DNA of 64,000 nucleotides. Source: Acanthococcus lagerstroemiae. Taxonomy: Eukaryota; Arthropoda; Insecta; Hemiptera; Eriococcidae. Below, piece by piece: positions 11,041-23,085 of the stretch; the stretch's first letter is position 1; the number at the start of each line of letters is the position of its first letter. Location: contig CM063113.1 in assembly GCA_031841125.1 (NCBI GenBank), positions 28,169,312-28,233,311 on the forward strand, read 5' to 3'. Both the position numbers and the translations under genes were made by a program. Under the pieces are notes generated by a model that searched no databases, was not told where the DNA came from, and saw nothing but the letters and a program-made list of their open reading frames with translations.

Positions 11041-11672
11041 CAATTCAGGGTCGAAATTGAAAATGGGGGGGGGTTGACTTGAAATGAGTCCCTTTTCGTG
11101 TAAGAGGGGAGAAAAACATAAACCGAACTGTTTGAAGAACTCATATATACGCAGTACATACGACCACTTTTGAATAAAATTTTCATATGGAATGGGGAAG
11201 GGCCAGCATTTCTACCGACTCCCTATTCCTACCAATGGGAAGGGATACAGAAGAAATAGGGTAAGTATATTAACGTAGGCAAAATATAAAACGACTGAGA
11301 GAATTTTTGAGTCATGATTCAAAGAGGAGAGAAAGGAACTGAAAACACACATTCTGATAACCTTAGAACTTTCAAATTTACTTCGATAGTTGGAAAGACA
11401 GTGAGTGAGGCAAGACGGAAAGGGGGTGCAATGCCCTCTGTTTTACACGGTGCCAAACATTGTGAAGTCAGTATTGTTCTTGAACAAGGTAAGTTCTCAC
11501 GTCGTTTGAGGAGAAAATCTCCGGATTTCACATTGTTGCCACCAATTGCTTAGACAACATAATTTGTGAATCAACTAGATAGACGGTTAAAGAACCTATT
11601 TTGAACCACAAACTTCACCAAAAAATTTGACCGAGATGTTAACAGTTTTGTTATAGCAAAATAGATTAGGTC
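11041..11672. other. No feature recognised
   Basis: AT-rich with one G run near 11066. A frame at 11314-11553 is open but fully overlapped by an antisense frame and resembles nothing I know. Confidence 0.25.
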
Positions 11673-12372
11673 CAAGGGCGGATACAGAAAATAATTATGG
11701 AGGCGGGGGTCCCCGAATGAAAAATGTTATAGACGAAACATAATACAGGGTGACCCTGAGAAGATGATCTAATTTCTTTTTTTATTTACATGAAAAGTAC
11801 TCGACAGAAATTCGTGAAACAAATTTTGATTAAAAACTCGGACATGGAAATTTACTTATGAAATACGTCAATTATAAGGCCACAATTTTGGGCCTCACAA
11901 TTCTTTAATCGTTTTATGAAGTTTCAGAGTTTCAGTAAAGAAGTAGGGTCAGATAATTCCCCACTCTGCGACACCAGCCCATACGGTAACTTTTTGACTA
12001 TGTAGTGGTTTCTGTTAAATGGGGTTGTCTCTTGACAAGTAACAGCAGTTTTTTGCGGGGAGGGGGAAGGGACTTTGAACTTTTCACGAAAAGATCTTTG
12101 TACCGTTACAGTCGACTACTCAACACAAAAAGCACGTTCTTTCACTGAATATTGCCCCATGTTTACTGGAGTCACGTGATACATTCAATTTCCAACTCCA
12201 GGCTACACGCAATTGCGTATTGGCCGCTGTAACAGTGTTACCAACCCTGGTATTAAAAAAAAGACTAGGCTATTTTCTCTGGGTCACCCTGTAGCTCTAG
12301 GTAATTATAGATCGATTTAGATATATCAATGGGGGGGGGGTCGGTCCGGACACACCCCTGCATCCGCCACTG
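11673..12372. mobile_element. hAT element with perfect 8-bp TSD, containing a mariner-like element
   Basis: The ends are caagggcggatacag and ctgcatccgccactg, inverted with a few mismatches. The TSD ATTAGGTC is identical on both sides (11665-11672 and 12373-12380). A G run (12331-12340) lies near the right end. About 550 of its 700 bp are the nested element at 11746-12291, so the host MITE was only about 150 bp. Confidence 0.9.
11746..12291 (-). mobile_element. Tc1/mariner-like remnant nested in hAT MITE
   Basis: TIRs are cagggtgaccctgagaa and ttctctgggtcaccctg, flanked by TA on both sides. On the minus strand around 11930-12000 a decayed frame gives a transposase-like core, QKVTVWAGVAEWGII then a stop then PYFF, which resembles the Tc1/mariner block surrounding the second half of the DDE domain. 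The element is deleted and coding is broken. Confidence 0.8.
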
Positions 12373-12380
12373 ATTAGGTC

Positions 12381-13940
12381 ACTAGGGAAGGATATCATGA
12401 TCATAAATAATAAATCAAATTAGATAGCCAACCTTTCCATCGCCGTTTCATAGAAAGTTGGATGAGGAAATGAAAACCATTACAATAATAAATTCAAATC
12501 GAATAACGGATAGCCAACATTTCTATCGAAGCGTTAAAACTGGGTTAGAAATAAAGCTGTTCATCTTTGAAAGTAACTTCTTTGGAAGAGAAGGGAAAGT
12601 TCCCAATTATTCCAACTACAAATCGTAAATTTTGCCAAATTGAGAACCCGATTTGGCCAACTGACGGAACTGCTTCAGGTCGAGGAATTAAGTGGGGGGG
12701 GGGGAGAAGGAAAAAAGGTCAACAATTTCCAGATGTCTGCCAAATTAACTTACTGACAAAAATGACGTCACAAAAAACAGTAGCTATTTCGTACAAAGTT
12801 GGAGAGAAGGAATTCATTGTTCATTTGGATCGATTCAGGTATGCTCAGTGCGTCCACAAAACAAAATTTCCTCAAAGCACGATATCAGTGTTCAAAACTA
12901 ACTACTGACTGTACTGTCTCTGAGATAGAGTAGATTCTGATACACTAAGCATAGCATACATATTTCGATCTTTTACATTCATCATCTGGCATAATATTCT
13001 GGGCAGCAAATAAAACGAATTAAGAGATGAAAGCGATTCTCAACCTGATGAAATAAGGACGTATACATTCAGGTAGAACCAAATTTAAGGAACTTGAAAT
13101 TATGACATTGCTACTCATCTACATTTACAACATTTTGTTATTTACCCACCAAAATCTCCTCAGTAGAGAATCCTCCAGTCATCATATGACCATAATTGGG
13201 TTAAAACACTATCTCTCAACCACTAACTTTCGGCTAAAAATGTCCGGAGAGAATATAGAATTTACAGGGGCCAAAATACACAGCCAACTGTCAAACAATA
13301 TAAAATTACAAAATATTAAATAATTCAGAACGAAAATTGAAAAAATGGCTGATACATCAAGAATTCGATTGTATCGACGAGTTCCTGGGCATGCGAATCC
13401 TCAGTTCAACGTTTAACCATCGCCCATCTTTCTCACAGTAATTTGTCGTCCTCTGAACCATTCCACTTTGACTGGTATTTCAAGTGATTTTGCTGCCATC
13501 GTCATCCATTTTATCTATTTCTATTTTACCATGATTTAATTTCACTTTTGATACGTCCGTCTTTAGCCCCACAATTTCTTCTTCTTCTTATTATTATTAT
13601 TCGTTATCAAAGAAACTTGAGTATGCAGCTATGCACTGAACAGAGGCTTTAAACCTTTAACCTAGTTGACAAGGCGACCAACTTCCAAGCCCATACAGGC
13701 TACGGTGGCATTCGTGGAAATACAATATTGAGCATCCGGTCCGGAGGTCCAACTTTATGATGCAAAATCATAGAGGTGGTGATCTGAAGGAAGGAAGGGA
13801 TTTGTCAAACACAAAAAAAACCTTGATACATTCTACACAGAATTGCCCTCCTCTAATAAAACCAACGGCCACTTCTGTCCTGGCAGGGTTCCGAGATTAT
13901 GCTCAATTTATTCTTCTGCGAATAGTACGTGACGTTTGCC
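12381..13940. other. AT-rich DNA, nothing recognised
   Basis: Contains a G run at about 12692-12701 and a short (CTT/ATT)n stretch near 13580-13605. A frame at 12567-12908 and one at 13102-13323 are open but have no resemblance, splice support or codon structure that I would trust. Confidence 0.3.
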
Positions 13941-14112
13941 CAGGGTTGGGCAGGATCTAAATCCTCAGGCATTTTAAATCCAAATTTCCAAAAATTCTGA
14001 TTTAGGATTTTAAATCCTTTTTCGAAAAGGATTTCGGATTCAACTCCTAATTATTAGCAAAGGATTTGTATTTTGATGATTTCAAAAATAATCAAAATCC
14101 AAATCCACGAAT

Positions 14113-14147
14113 AGGGTGCTTGCAGCGCTACGCTGCGGCAAACACCC
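14113..14147. repeat. Short hairpin
   Basis: gggtgcttgcagcg and cgctgcggcaaacaccc can pair around a 2-3 base loop. It lies inside the hAT element near its left subterminal repeats. Role unknown. Confidence 0.5.
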
Positions 14148-14629
14148 TTATAAGAATCCTCCTCATCCCTAACAGCCTCTATGAAATGTTGACATCACTG
14201 CAATTATTTCCGTGAAATGTCACAGGAACATTGCAATGAAATATGTCCTAAATATTTTATGAATACTTCGAAGTAATATTCAAGTCACAATTACAACACA
14301 TTGATGAAATGTCGCAGATATATTTCGGACGAAATATTCCCAGTAATGTCGCTACTAATTTTACTTTAAAATATTTCTGAGATACGTTTTGAGATTTAGA
14401 AAAGACTTAACATCACTGCAACATTTCCGAGATACGTATCAGTTGTGTGCGCGGTTTATTAGTTATTATCAAATGAAATTATCAAGTAATGAAGTAATTA
14501 AAAATTCCAATAGGAAAATAACATCAAATTCAATAACCATAAATCCAAGAAAGAAATGTTAGTTTCTACACATTCTAGCTTTTTCTGTTCGAATGTTATC
14601 CGAAAACACAGGATATCATTTCCAGAGTA

Positions 14630-15257
14630 CAGGGCTGTTCCAGTACTCCATATTGCATACTTCTTCGCCTGTCCTATTATCAAGTTGGTAGTGTATGGTA
14701 AGGACATAATATATATTATAATTTCGCAACATTAAACATTATGGTCGTACCAGGGAGTTTTGAGTTTCGTCTTTCGTGTCGAATTTCATAAGACCTCTTC
14801 AGGCTTCTCTGGTTTCTATATAATTCAAAATTTACGTTTTTCATTCATTTTTCATGGTTTTATCATATGATCATCGATTTCATTAAATAATAGTTTAATA
14901 GTTTAATCTTCGATTTACACTTTCGGCAATGTTTGCGTTGCTGAAAGAATTCAAACTTTCTCAAAAAATTCTGATCTCCGGGATTTTCAAGAGCATCCAT
15001 TGGGACTTCAACCTAAGTTGTATGCGTTGGCAGCACTGTCAGTATGTTCATTGTACTCTTATCATTGTGGGATGATTAGATCACCCCAAACTGATAACAA
15101 TACCCACAAAACGTTTCCTTATGGTAGCGATAGGTGAGGTTTAAACCCCAACTGCACTCGGGCACGTTTCGCGCATTAAGCTCTGTTATCATACACTGCC
15201 AACTTGATAGCAGGACAGGCGAATAAGTATGCAATATGGAGTACTGGAACAGCCCTA
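14630..15257. mobile_element. Mariner-like MITE with about 70-bp TIRs
   Basis: Long terminal inverted repeats: 14630-14700 beginning agggctgttccagtactcc pairs with 15186-15256 ending ggagtactggaacagccct. TA dinucleotides flank both ends. The interior is AT-rich without a transposase. Nested inside the hAT element 13941-15529. Confidence 0.8.
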
Positions 15258-15538
15258 TAATCAAAGGATTTTACTGGCTAGGTCAGTGCTCAACAGACAT
15301 TATGAAATCTAAGACTGGAGTCCACTTTTGTGAAACTGAAATCTTGCGTGGGTGCTTGTGCTTATTGCTGAGTTACTGAAATTTAGAAGTAAAAATTCAT
15401 ATTATTGGATTTTGGATTTGAAATTCTTTTCTAAAAAGGATTAGAGACTTTGAATTAAAATTCTTTTTTTAACCAGGATTTTGAATTTTGGATTTAAATT
15501 TCGGAGTTCCCGGATCTTTCCCATCCCTGCGTTTTGCC

Positions 15539-16849
15539 TCACATTTGAATCGTATCTACATATGAAATTAGGAAGTGAGCATACAGTGCAGCATACAATA
15601 TATCCATTACCGTAATTCCCCCAAGAATTAGGGCACGCGACATCATTTAATGCCAGAATGGGTCCCTTCATTGAAAGGCACACATCGAAACTGGAAACTC
15701 TCTCGAGTATAACAGAAGAATATTCATCATTCTTTCCTGAATACTTCCGATTTTCACGGCAGTAAGCAGTCTGGACACTTTGAGGTCACGAGGAGACCCA
15801 CGGGGTTCTCTCAGCTTAGTGATGTCATTTGATTCTTCGAATAAAGCGAGCAAATTAAAACAGAAGCGAAACTAGAAATATCTACAATATCTACTGTATG
15901 TCTAGTTCATATTTTTCTTATCAAATCTGCATCTACATAATATTCAACGGGTAACCCGGCTGTTATCTCGGTTATTTTGAAAACAAGCATTCGTGGGCTT
16001 AGCAATTCGTCATAGGAATTTTGTCAGTAAAATTAATTTCACAGTCGATTTATTGGAAAAATACACCGCAATCGAGAGACTAGCACTCGAACAGTACAGT
16101 AGCTGATGTTTATTTTATTGATTAGTTATAATATGTACTTATTATCAGTAACGTTATTTTTCTAATGTAGCCGTTTCCTCGTTCATCCCTGCGTCTTAAA
16201 TGCCCGAGAATATCGGAGGTCGTATTTCTAATACCCCTCTACTTGCTCGCAGAATGAAGACAAAAAAGGTGACCTAAAAATGATACTGGGCAAACGGGGC
16301 ATACTCCAATATCTACACAACTTACGAACTTGAAATTTACGATTTAGATGAGTCGGTTATTCTACTCCAGGTATTCATCCAACATTTGCGGTGTATATGA
16401 ATCGATTCGAAAAAAAAAAATAATAATTTTAACTGAGTACCAACTAGATGATTATCGGACGTTAAAGCTGATAAACTGGGAAAGACCTTCATTTAGTAGT
16501 CGTATACACCCTCACCCTCTTCCTACATTACATGATGATAAGCTAACCAGTTTACTCTCGATTTGTTTTTCAATTTCTCGCGAATCAGTGAATAACATTT
16601 CTTCAAAAGCATACAAAATTCGCAAAACATAGTGGGTATTTTTGTTTTTAATATAAGACCAGGATTAATGAGAAAGGATTAAATAATGCTACGATTCTCG
16701 GCAAGATAAAATTTAATACATCCAATCAAAGTATAAAGTCTGCGAGAATCCAAGGGAAGTATAGGCCTTCACGAACTTCATTGCCGGAGGGAGGAGGATG
16801 GAAATACACTACCATGCATTAACGCAGCAGTTATCGTTGAATTTTGGAC
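15539..16849. other. AT-rich DNA, nothing recognised
   Basis: No TIR/TSD pair, repeat match or splice-supported coding segment seen on either strand. Confidence 0.3.
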
Positions 16850-17371
16850 ATTTTCTCAATGTCCCAGGGTTCTGTGAGCAGAGAGGTTGCTAATTACCTC
16901 GAGCTCGTTCATCTACCTTCCCTCAATTCATTCCTGAAATCCTCCTACCCATCCTGGGAAACCAAACTTTACTGCCAGAACTTTCAAAATTTTCATTGGC
17001 TCTTATCGTCAGATCAAAGTACAATTTGTGAGGGTTTCAAAGTCGTAGAATTCAACTTCGATATTGGTTTGATTGTAAGTTGAAAGCTTTTGCTTCTTCA
17101 GGGGAAGAGAGTTCAAAATTTTCATAAAATACAATAAAAGTTTCGTTCCATGTCGCCAAACTCAATTTTCATAACCATTTGACCCTAATTAACAAATTGT
17201 GACATCTAAGAAGGAGGAGAAGGGCTAAAAACTAAATACTAGCCCACATGATATGGGCGTCATTTCTTGGGTTTTACAGGTCGCTGAAATAATTTTTGGC
17301 AATATTCGGACATTTACTTAAAAACTAGAGCCTGAGATATCGAGGAGGTTACTACTAATGATATTTATAAG

Positions 17372-17777
17372 CAGGAACGCACCGAAGAGTTTTCCTGGAG
17401 GGGAGGGGGTGTGCAGGGCCGCCGAGAGAGGAAGCCCGGGTTTTTTGAGAGGGCCCGCAGAGTCACAGAAATTATAATTATCAAATAGAAAATATGCCTT
17501 TTTACGAACAAATAATTTCAGTGCAGGCCAGCAATTTTTTCCCCCGGGCCCGGTTTGGCTCTTGGCGGCCCTGGGGGGGGGGGGGGTAAATTCCTAACTA
17601 ATTCAACTCAAAATTCACAAATGTCAAAGCGAAAAAGAAACTTTTGACTTGTTGGATTTTCCCAACTCTATACCGAAATTCCCCAACTTCGGTTGACTGA
17701 AATGGTAAATTTCCCCAACTGACGAGTAAAACATTTCCTACGGAGGGAAGGCCCCCCCCCCTATCGATACGTCCCTG
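17372..17777. mobile_element. hAT element with perfect 8-bp TSD (family H1, copy 1)
   Basis: The left end is caggaacgcaccgaagag, the right end tcgatacgtccctg. Both flanks are TTTATAAG (17364-17371 and 17778-17785). G/C-homopolymer runs sit just inside each terminus. The same family, with the internal ttttgacttgttgga motif and a cagggacgta-type terminus, recurs at 30054-30374 and 57031-57225. A smaller hAT MITE is nested at 17414-17573. Confidence 0.9.
17414..17573. mobile_element. hAT-type MITE nested in H1
   Basis: TIRs are cagggccgccgagag and ctcttggcggccctg (one mismatch over 15 bp), 160 bp in total. Its flanks are G-rich on both sides (gggggtgt and gggggggg), so the TSD cannot be judged well. 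Family copies 30054 and 57031 lack this insert. Confidence 0.8.
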
Positions 17778-18150
17778 TTTATAAGCAGATATTATGGACA
17801 TCATTTTGTAGGTTTCGGAAGTCGCTGAATTCATTTTCGGCACTTGATCACAATGTGAAACCTCTAGCATCTATAGCGTGAGAGAGCGGGGGAGAGGGTT
17901 CACAAATATCCATATACACGAATGGGCACAATATGGATACACTATTAATCCGTGGATTTCGAACTTGGATCGCTGAATTCAATTTTGCCAATACTTCAAC
18001 TCCAGCTAGTAACTTGTAATTTATGGAGTAGCGGTTTCAAATTATAGTCAAAATACTGCTGAATATGAAATCAACAACTTTTAAGATTTAAGAAATGACA
18101 CCCATAAGGCGTTTATTGATATCATCAGTTCTAGCCCCCTCTCCATCCCA

Positions 18151-20300
18151 TCGGATGACACGATTTGCTATTTAAAATTCAAACATTACTTTGCAATTCA
18201 GAATCAAAACATGGCTAAAAATAAGTTCAGCAAACTTTAAAGCGTAAGAAATGGCACTCATGTAAAGAAAAAGATACAGAAAAATATACTAATAGGCCAG
18301 TCATTCAAAACATGGTAGGTCGTCAAAAATCGACACGTTCTGATTTTTTGGGATATTGTTAGGGTAGGTACCAATAGAGTAAAACCAAGTTTACAACTTT
18401 GAAAGACCTGTGCTATCTGCGTGGTGCTCAAAAAACCTCTAAATTTCTGGACTTCTTTCAGTCTTTGACTTATAACTTCTAAAAGGTGCATCCTATGGAG
18501 AAAACTACTCGATACACTTGTAAAGTAGACAACATTAGCTACAATTTGAGGGCAACTGCAGCTCCGTAGGTCCAACCAGTCCCGAGATACAACACTTCAA
18601 AAATTGACAATGTCCACCCAAAAGTTTGAAATCGTAGTTTTAGCAGTCTTCCGCGCAGAATATCGGCTAAAATACCCACCCTACAAGGATTATTACAAGC
18701 AAAAGGAAAAGATATGTTTCAAGTTTCGACATAATAATCAAGTTTGGTGATTAGTTTTATCATTATTTGTTACATTATTCAATCAATCAATGTTTATTCA
18801 AATTTGCGGCACTCGCTGAGCAAGCTACTCCCGTTTCATAATATCAATGTTCCGTTATATTTACATCCGGGAACTTAATTATTAATTCACAACTGACATT
18901 GTTAAACATAGAAACACGAAATATGGATTCTCAGTAAGGGAAGAAGGGAATGGAGGAAAAAATTTCAGGGATAGGTAGAGACGAGTCTAGAGAAACTCTC
19001 AGCTCACAGAACTTCATGAAATCGGGAAAATGAAACAAATTCAACGATTTCTCCCACAAGGCCTATGCTAATACACGGTAGTATAACGGGTCATTTTCAA
19101 TCCCTCTTCACAAGGTTTCTGGAGCAGTTTCGAATAATTTCAAAGAAAGTTCTACAAAGAAATTGAACGAGAAATATTTGTTGTTGGAAACGCTTTTCGA
19201 TAAAATTAATATTAATCGACTTACAGAGAAATTTTCAAATTTAGGGGGCTACTTGATCTTCTGCAGGGCAAGATTTCACTCAACCTCTCAGGCACTTTTA
19301 GTATATTGATTAGTATGCCCAACTGACCAACTATACCGAATTTTGCATTAATTTTTCATTCTTTTAGATAATTCCACTGGACTAAAATAAAAAATTGACA
19401 ACAGAGGTGGGGATTTTTGAGTTTTCCTATTTTTCATACGAAAAATTAAATTTATCTTCGTAGCTCGATCTGTTACAGACATAATAAGAAGTAATTAATC
19501 GTAATTACAGTCAGTGTAATGTGTGCTAACCTTGCGAATTTTTCATGGAGTGCTTAGAGATTCTAATATATACTTTCCTGAACTGACATTTCTACTCATA
19601 CACTGAAAACGAGTCATTCAGAATTGTAAATTCTCTATACGATCGTAAATCCTGAGCATACGTTTTCGAAATTTATGTTCTTTAATTTTGCAAAATGAAG
19701 TGCTTGGTCAAAACATGTTACTATTTGAAAATTTAGTGTTTTTTTCTCAGTTTCAAAGCACATAAGTTTTTGAGACCTATCTATCATCTCATGATCGGGT
19801 GTAATGAAAAACGACTGATGTCCGGTTTCTCCACATTTAGTTTCTGTGCAGTTATCGCTGCAATATTTTCCTTAGTGCTTCGCAAGACCATGTAACTATT
19901 GACCGTGGTTGTGTCAAGTGATATTCGAACTTCCTACCACACGTAACACAAAGTTATGCGTTTCGGTACTTATTGTACGACATCGCATATTTCAGCCAGT
20001 TTAACTCGTTTATCTTCTCGGTTAAGCACACAGTACATATATTCAACACTGTATTATTTCTTTGTCGAACACGCTGATGAAAACAGAAATATCTCGATCA
20101 AAAGCGGACTTGGAAATGTGGGAGCAAGAACAAACACAATCCACATGCAAAATTTCATTCGATAGAAAAAATAAAACTATGTTTTGTAAGTAAACAGCAC
20201 TTTTGTCACGCAATGCTCCGCCCGTAGTTCATCAACTGACAAAATCTAAGGCGTAGATGACCAACCACAAAGAGGGGAAACGTCTTGATTTTTATGATCA
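18151..20300. other. AT-rich DNA, mostly unrecognised
   Basis: The only item is a block at about 18785-18835 (tttattcaaa, then gcactcgctgagcaagc) that resembles, in opposite orientation, the tail block at 655-715. It may be a truncated retroelement 3' end. Otherwise no TIRs, repeats or plausible exons. Confidence 0.3.
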
Positions 20301-20385
20301 CAGTATACTTCCAATTATTTGACCTAATTTGGAACTAGGGTCCGTCAAATAATCGAAAAACCAAATAATAGTTATTACAGATTTT
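20301..20385. mobile_element. pogo/Tigger-type MITE fragment
   Basis: Begins cagtatacttccaattattt, matching the Tigger-type termini at 23822 (cagtgcacttccgattattt) and 47082 (cagtaaattcccaattatcc). A second, inverted motif (gtccgtcaaataatcg) follows 35 bp later. The other end is not clear, so this may be truncated. Confidence 0.5.
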
Positions 20386-20433
20386 TCTGCCTTTGATTTT
20401 TAGTGAGTAATCGTGGTTTTCTTACCCTTCCAT

Positions 20434-20945
20434 TCAGGGGCGAAACTATATAGGGGGCGTGGGGGGTTGAAACACCCCCAATAATTTGGCAGTTGGCAAA
20501 TTTTAAGACTGTTCAATTGAGCCCCCCTCCCCAATAATTTGACAGCCGGCAAATTTTAAAACTTCATTTGAACTTTCATTTTTTATTCATGTTTGTTTGT
20601 TCATTTATTTTCTTTTTTAATTAAAAAATATTTCTATTAAAAAACTGGCAAGTTTTTAATTTTTTAAACATTTTGTCGGCGACTTTTTAGTTTTCAAAAA
20701 ATATTCGTCGGCAAATTTTTCTTCTCCACCTTTCCAAACTGCAAGTCAAATTTCGTTTCTGAAAATGGAGTACCCTGGACTCCTGTTAGAGACTAGTCAG
20801 TCAAAAGCAGAAGTTTCAAGCTGGGTATCGAACGTTATTTGAAAGGTTGAAACAAAGCTGAAATGTGGAAAACATTTCGAAAATCTGAAAGTCGGTAGCA
20901 AACGTTGAATTTCAAATTTCAGTGACTATTCGGACTGCCAGCACG
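20434..20945 (+). repeat. Interspersed repeat R_A, copy 2 (truncated)
   Basis: Begins caggggcgaaactata followed by a G-rich and C-rich block, then matches R_A copies through tactagtcagtcaaaagc-type sequence (20790-20820) and the aaagtcggtagcaaacg block. Similarity stops near 20945. It carries the uninterrupted TGACT site used by the element at 943-3518 in copy 1. Confidence 0.8.
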
Positions 20946-21207
20946 AAAGAGTCGCCCTCTATAATTTTAGGCACGTGAAAAAAGGAACTATTGAAACCCT
21001 ACATATTTTAGAAAAATTCATCAGATTGAAATGAAAATGGTCTCAATGGAAAGAAAATTTTATGTACTACAAATTTTGTCCTAATAATTTTTTCGATAAA
21101 CGCGTTCGTTTTCATAATGCCTGTAAATGAAACGTGTCCATTTTCTCCTCTTGTGAATCTGTTAGGTGAAACTGGAAAAATTGCATATTATATAGCGACT
21201 TCTAAGT

Positions 21208-21715
21208 CATTGATTCACTCATTCACTCAGTCATTAGCTTACTTATTTAGTGATTCACTCACATACTCATTCATTCATTCACTTCGTCACTTACTGAGTC
21301 AGTAATTCACTAACTCACTTAGTCATTCACTTACTTATTAGTGATTCACTCAGTCACTCGCTTACTTATTTTGTTATTCACACAGTTACTCAATCACTTA
21401 CTCAGTGACTCAGTGATTCACTCAGTCACTCGCTTATTTATAGAGTTATTCACTCAGTTACTACGTCACTCACTCAATGAGTTAGTTATTTACTCACTCA
21501 CCCAATCACTTACTCAATGTCTCTGTGATTCACTCAGTTAATTGCTTACTTATCCAGTTATTCCACACAGTTACTCAATCACGTACTCAGTGATTCACTC
21601 ACTTACTTAGTAATTCACTCATTTTATAATGTAGTTATTCATTTAGTTTCTCACTCCGTCACTCACTCAGTAAGTCAGTAATTCCTCACTCAGTCATTCA
21701 TTCATTCTCTAATTC
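21208..21715. repeat. Degenerate (ACTCATTC)n-type simple repeat, about 500 bp
   Basis: The stretch is almost entirely permutations of cactca, cattca, cagtca and gttact in an 8-base or 4-base register, e.g. ttactcagtgattcactc. Two open frames (21117-21305 and 21341-21541) encode Ser/His/Leu-rich repeats of this DNA and are not genes. Confidence 0.9.
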
Positions 21716-21717
21716 AG

Positions 21718-21912
21718 TTGGACGCTATTCAGCAAAAGGGCACCAACTAGCAAAATCCACTTTTTGAGAACACGTGATTCGAATTTCAGGAGCCATGTGT
21801 AAACTATATAACACAGCGTTTACTGATAAGCTTTTTTTAAAGTGAGTACACATTTTTGAATCGGAGGTCCAATTTTGAAAAATTATACTTTTCACGTTTT
21901 ATTAACCATTGC
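21718..21912 (+). repeat. MITE family R_B, diverged copy
   Basis: Shows ttggacgct, agcaaaa and then the diagnostic cgtttactgataagcttttt and gaaaaattatacttttcacg blocks of R_B. The right half after about 21912 is lost. Confidence 0.65.
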
Positions 21913-22434
21913 AAACAGCAGGAATGCCGGAGTGCCAATTACATACCGTCGGACTCACTTTTGTACCGCAGCACTTTTCCATTTCTGGAAAATGTTACCT
22001 CGTATTTCCTTCTACTCCAACCCCCACATCTTAAAAACCAAAACTGTATTATAGCCCCCCCCCCCACATTGCTTGTGAATTCATCTAACACAAGTACAGA
22101 AATTAAATTTTGGTGTTTAAACTCTTCTGTGATATTTTGTAAATAATTTTCGAGTCGGTCAGTACGAAAAATGAAATGGGTTTTCAAAAATCACATTCCG
22201 CTTTAGTTTAATGTAAAGGTGAAAATTCAAGAGGGAGGGTTGAAGTCATTATCTATTAATTACATTGATCATAGACCTATCGAGTGGTGGTGTTCTTCAC
22301 TGCAGACCCTGCTTTTATCTATACGCTTACCTCTGTTATTTTTCAAAATTCAATTATCATCAAGCAAAATTGTGTAAGTGAAACTGTTTTTAGTATGTTA
22401 TTTTCGAATTTACCATTCGGCAAATGTTGACTGG
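21913..22434. other. No feature recognised
   Basis: AT-rich with a C run (22056-22067). Overlapping frames on both strands at 21856-22187 have no resemblance. Confidence 0.25.
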
Positions 22435-22568
22435 CAGGGACGAAAATAAGGAGGGTACTTTCTTCTTTTTTTTTTTTAAAGCCAATATAAACAAATTTTG
22501 ACTTGGGTCAGTTGGGAATTTATTTTTGCCCCTCTAGAAAAAATTCTTGAATCGTCGCTACGTCCCTG
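22435..22568. mobile_element. hAT MITE, 134 bp
   Basis: The ends are cagggacgaaaa and gtcgctacgtccctg. Flanking 8-mers are ttgactgg (22427-22434) and ttaactgg (22569-22576), 7 of 8 identical. The termini resemble family H1, and the interior has an H1-like segment in reverse, so it is probably a short H1 relative. Confidence 0.8.
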
Positions 22569-22731
22569 TTAACTGGTGCTAAATGTTTTACAAAGTCTTA
22601 CGGCCAGTAGTATAAACAATTTTTAATAAACAATTAACTAATAATCAAACTAAGATTAAGCTACTTAATCGATGATCTGTGAAATCGATATTACAATGCT
22701 CAATTAGTTGTTACGTAATCAAGTGATAACG

Positions 22732-22993
22732 CCAATTGGACGATTTTAAGCAAAAAGTGCTCAAGTGACAAAATCTGTTTTTTGAGAAAACATAACATTA
22801 AAAGCCAGTGAATAATATCGGTTTACGGACACCGAATTTACTGATAAGCTTTTTTCAACTTGGGTTCCCATTTTTGAATTGGGGGCCTAATTTTGAAAAA
22901 TTCTACTTTTCACGCTCTTCTCAACGATATACTAATAACTCATTTTGTAAACAAATGTCGCTTGAGCACTTTTTGCTTTACAGCGTCCAATTG
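22732..22993 (+). mobile_element. MITE family R_B, full-length copy nested in PIF/Harbinger
   Basis: The best copy of R_B. The left end has caattggacg then taagcaaaaagtgctcaag; the right end has cttgagcactttttgctt then cgtccaattg, an inverted pair of about 38 bp. Internal landmarks are aaaagccagtgaataat, tttactgataagcttttt and ttttgaaaaattctactttt. Other copies: 10120-10556 (minus), 21718-21912, 41054-43330 and, in the duplicated copy, 49832-50885. A target duplication is not clear. Confidence 0.75.
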
Positions 22994-23085
22994 TCACGTG
23001 CGGTTTTATATTTCTGTGAAGTAACAAGCTCTTTATTATTAAACCGAAAATATTAGTAATATTGGTGAATGAGGCCCCATTCTTG

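Larger units (their letters stand above)
13941..15529. mobile_element. hAT element, 1.6 kb, with nested TIR element
   Basis: The ends are cagggttgggcaggatc and gatctttcccatccctg. Flanks are CGTTTGCC (13933-13940) and CGTTTTGCC (15530-15538), an 8-bp TSD with one added T. Both subterminal regions carry repeated ggattt/aaatcc motifs (13960-14100 and 15400-15510), as in other hAT elements. Transposase not recognisable. A 628-bp TIR element is nested at 14630-15257. Confidence 0.8.
16850..18150. repeat. Diverged minisatellite with a TCGCTGAATTC core
   Basis: At least three units share a core like ggtttcggaagtcgctgaattcattttcggca (at about 17268-17300, 17808-17842 and 17955-17990), followed by a segment with aaaactagagc or aacctctagc and a G/A-rich end. 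Unit length is roughly 150-190 bp with strong divergence. The array is split by the hAT element at 17372-17777. Reverse-complement relatives of the core occur near 1585-1605 and 1708-1728, and a forward one near 1330. Confidence 0.5.

Noticed and set aside
21117..21541. Two open frames of 62-66 codons on the plus strand
   Set aside because: They translate a degenerate simple-sequence repeat (Ser/Leu/His-rich) and have no gene features.
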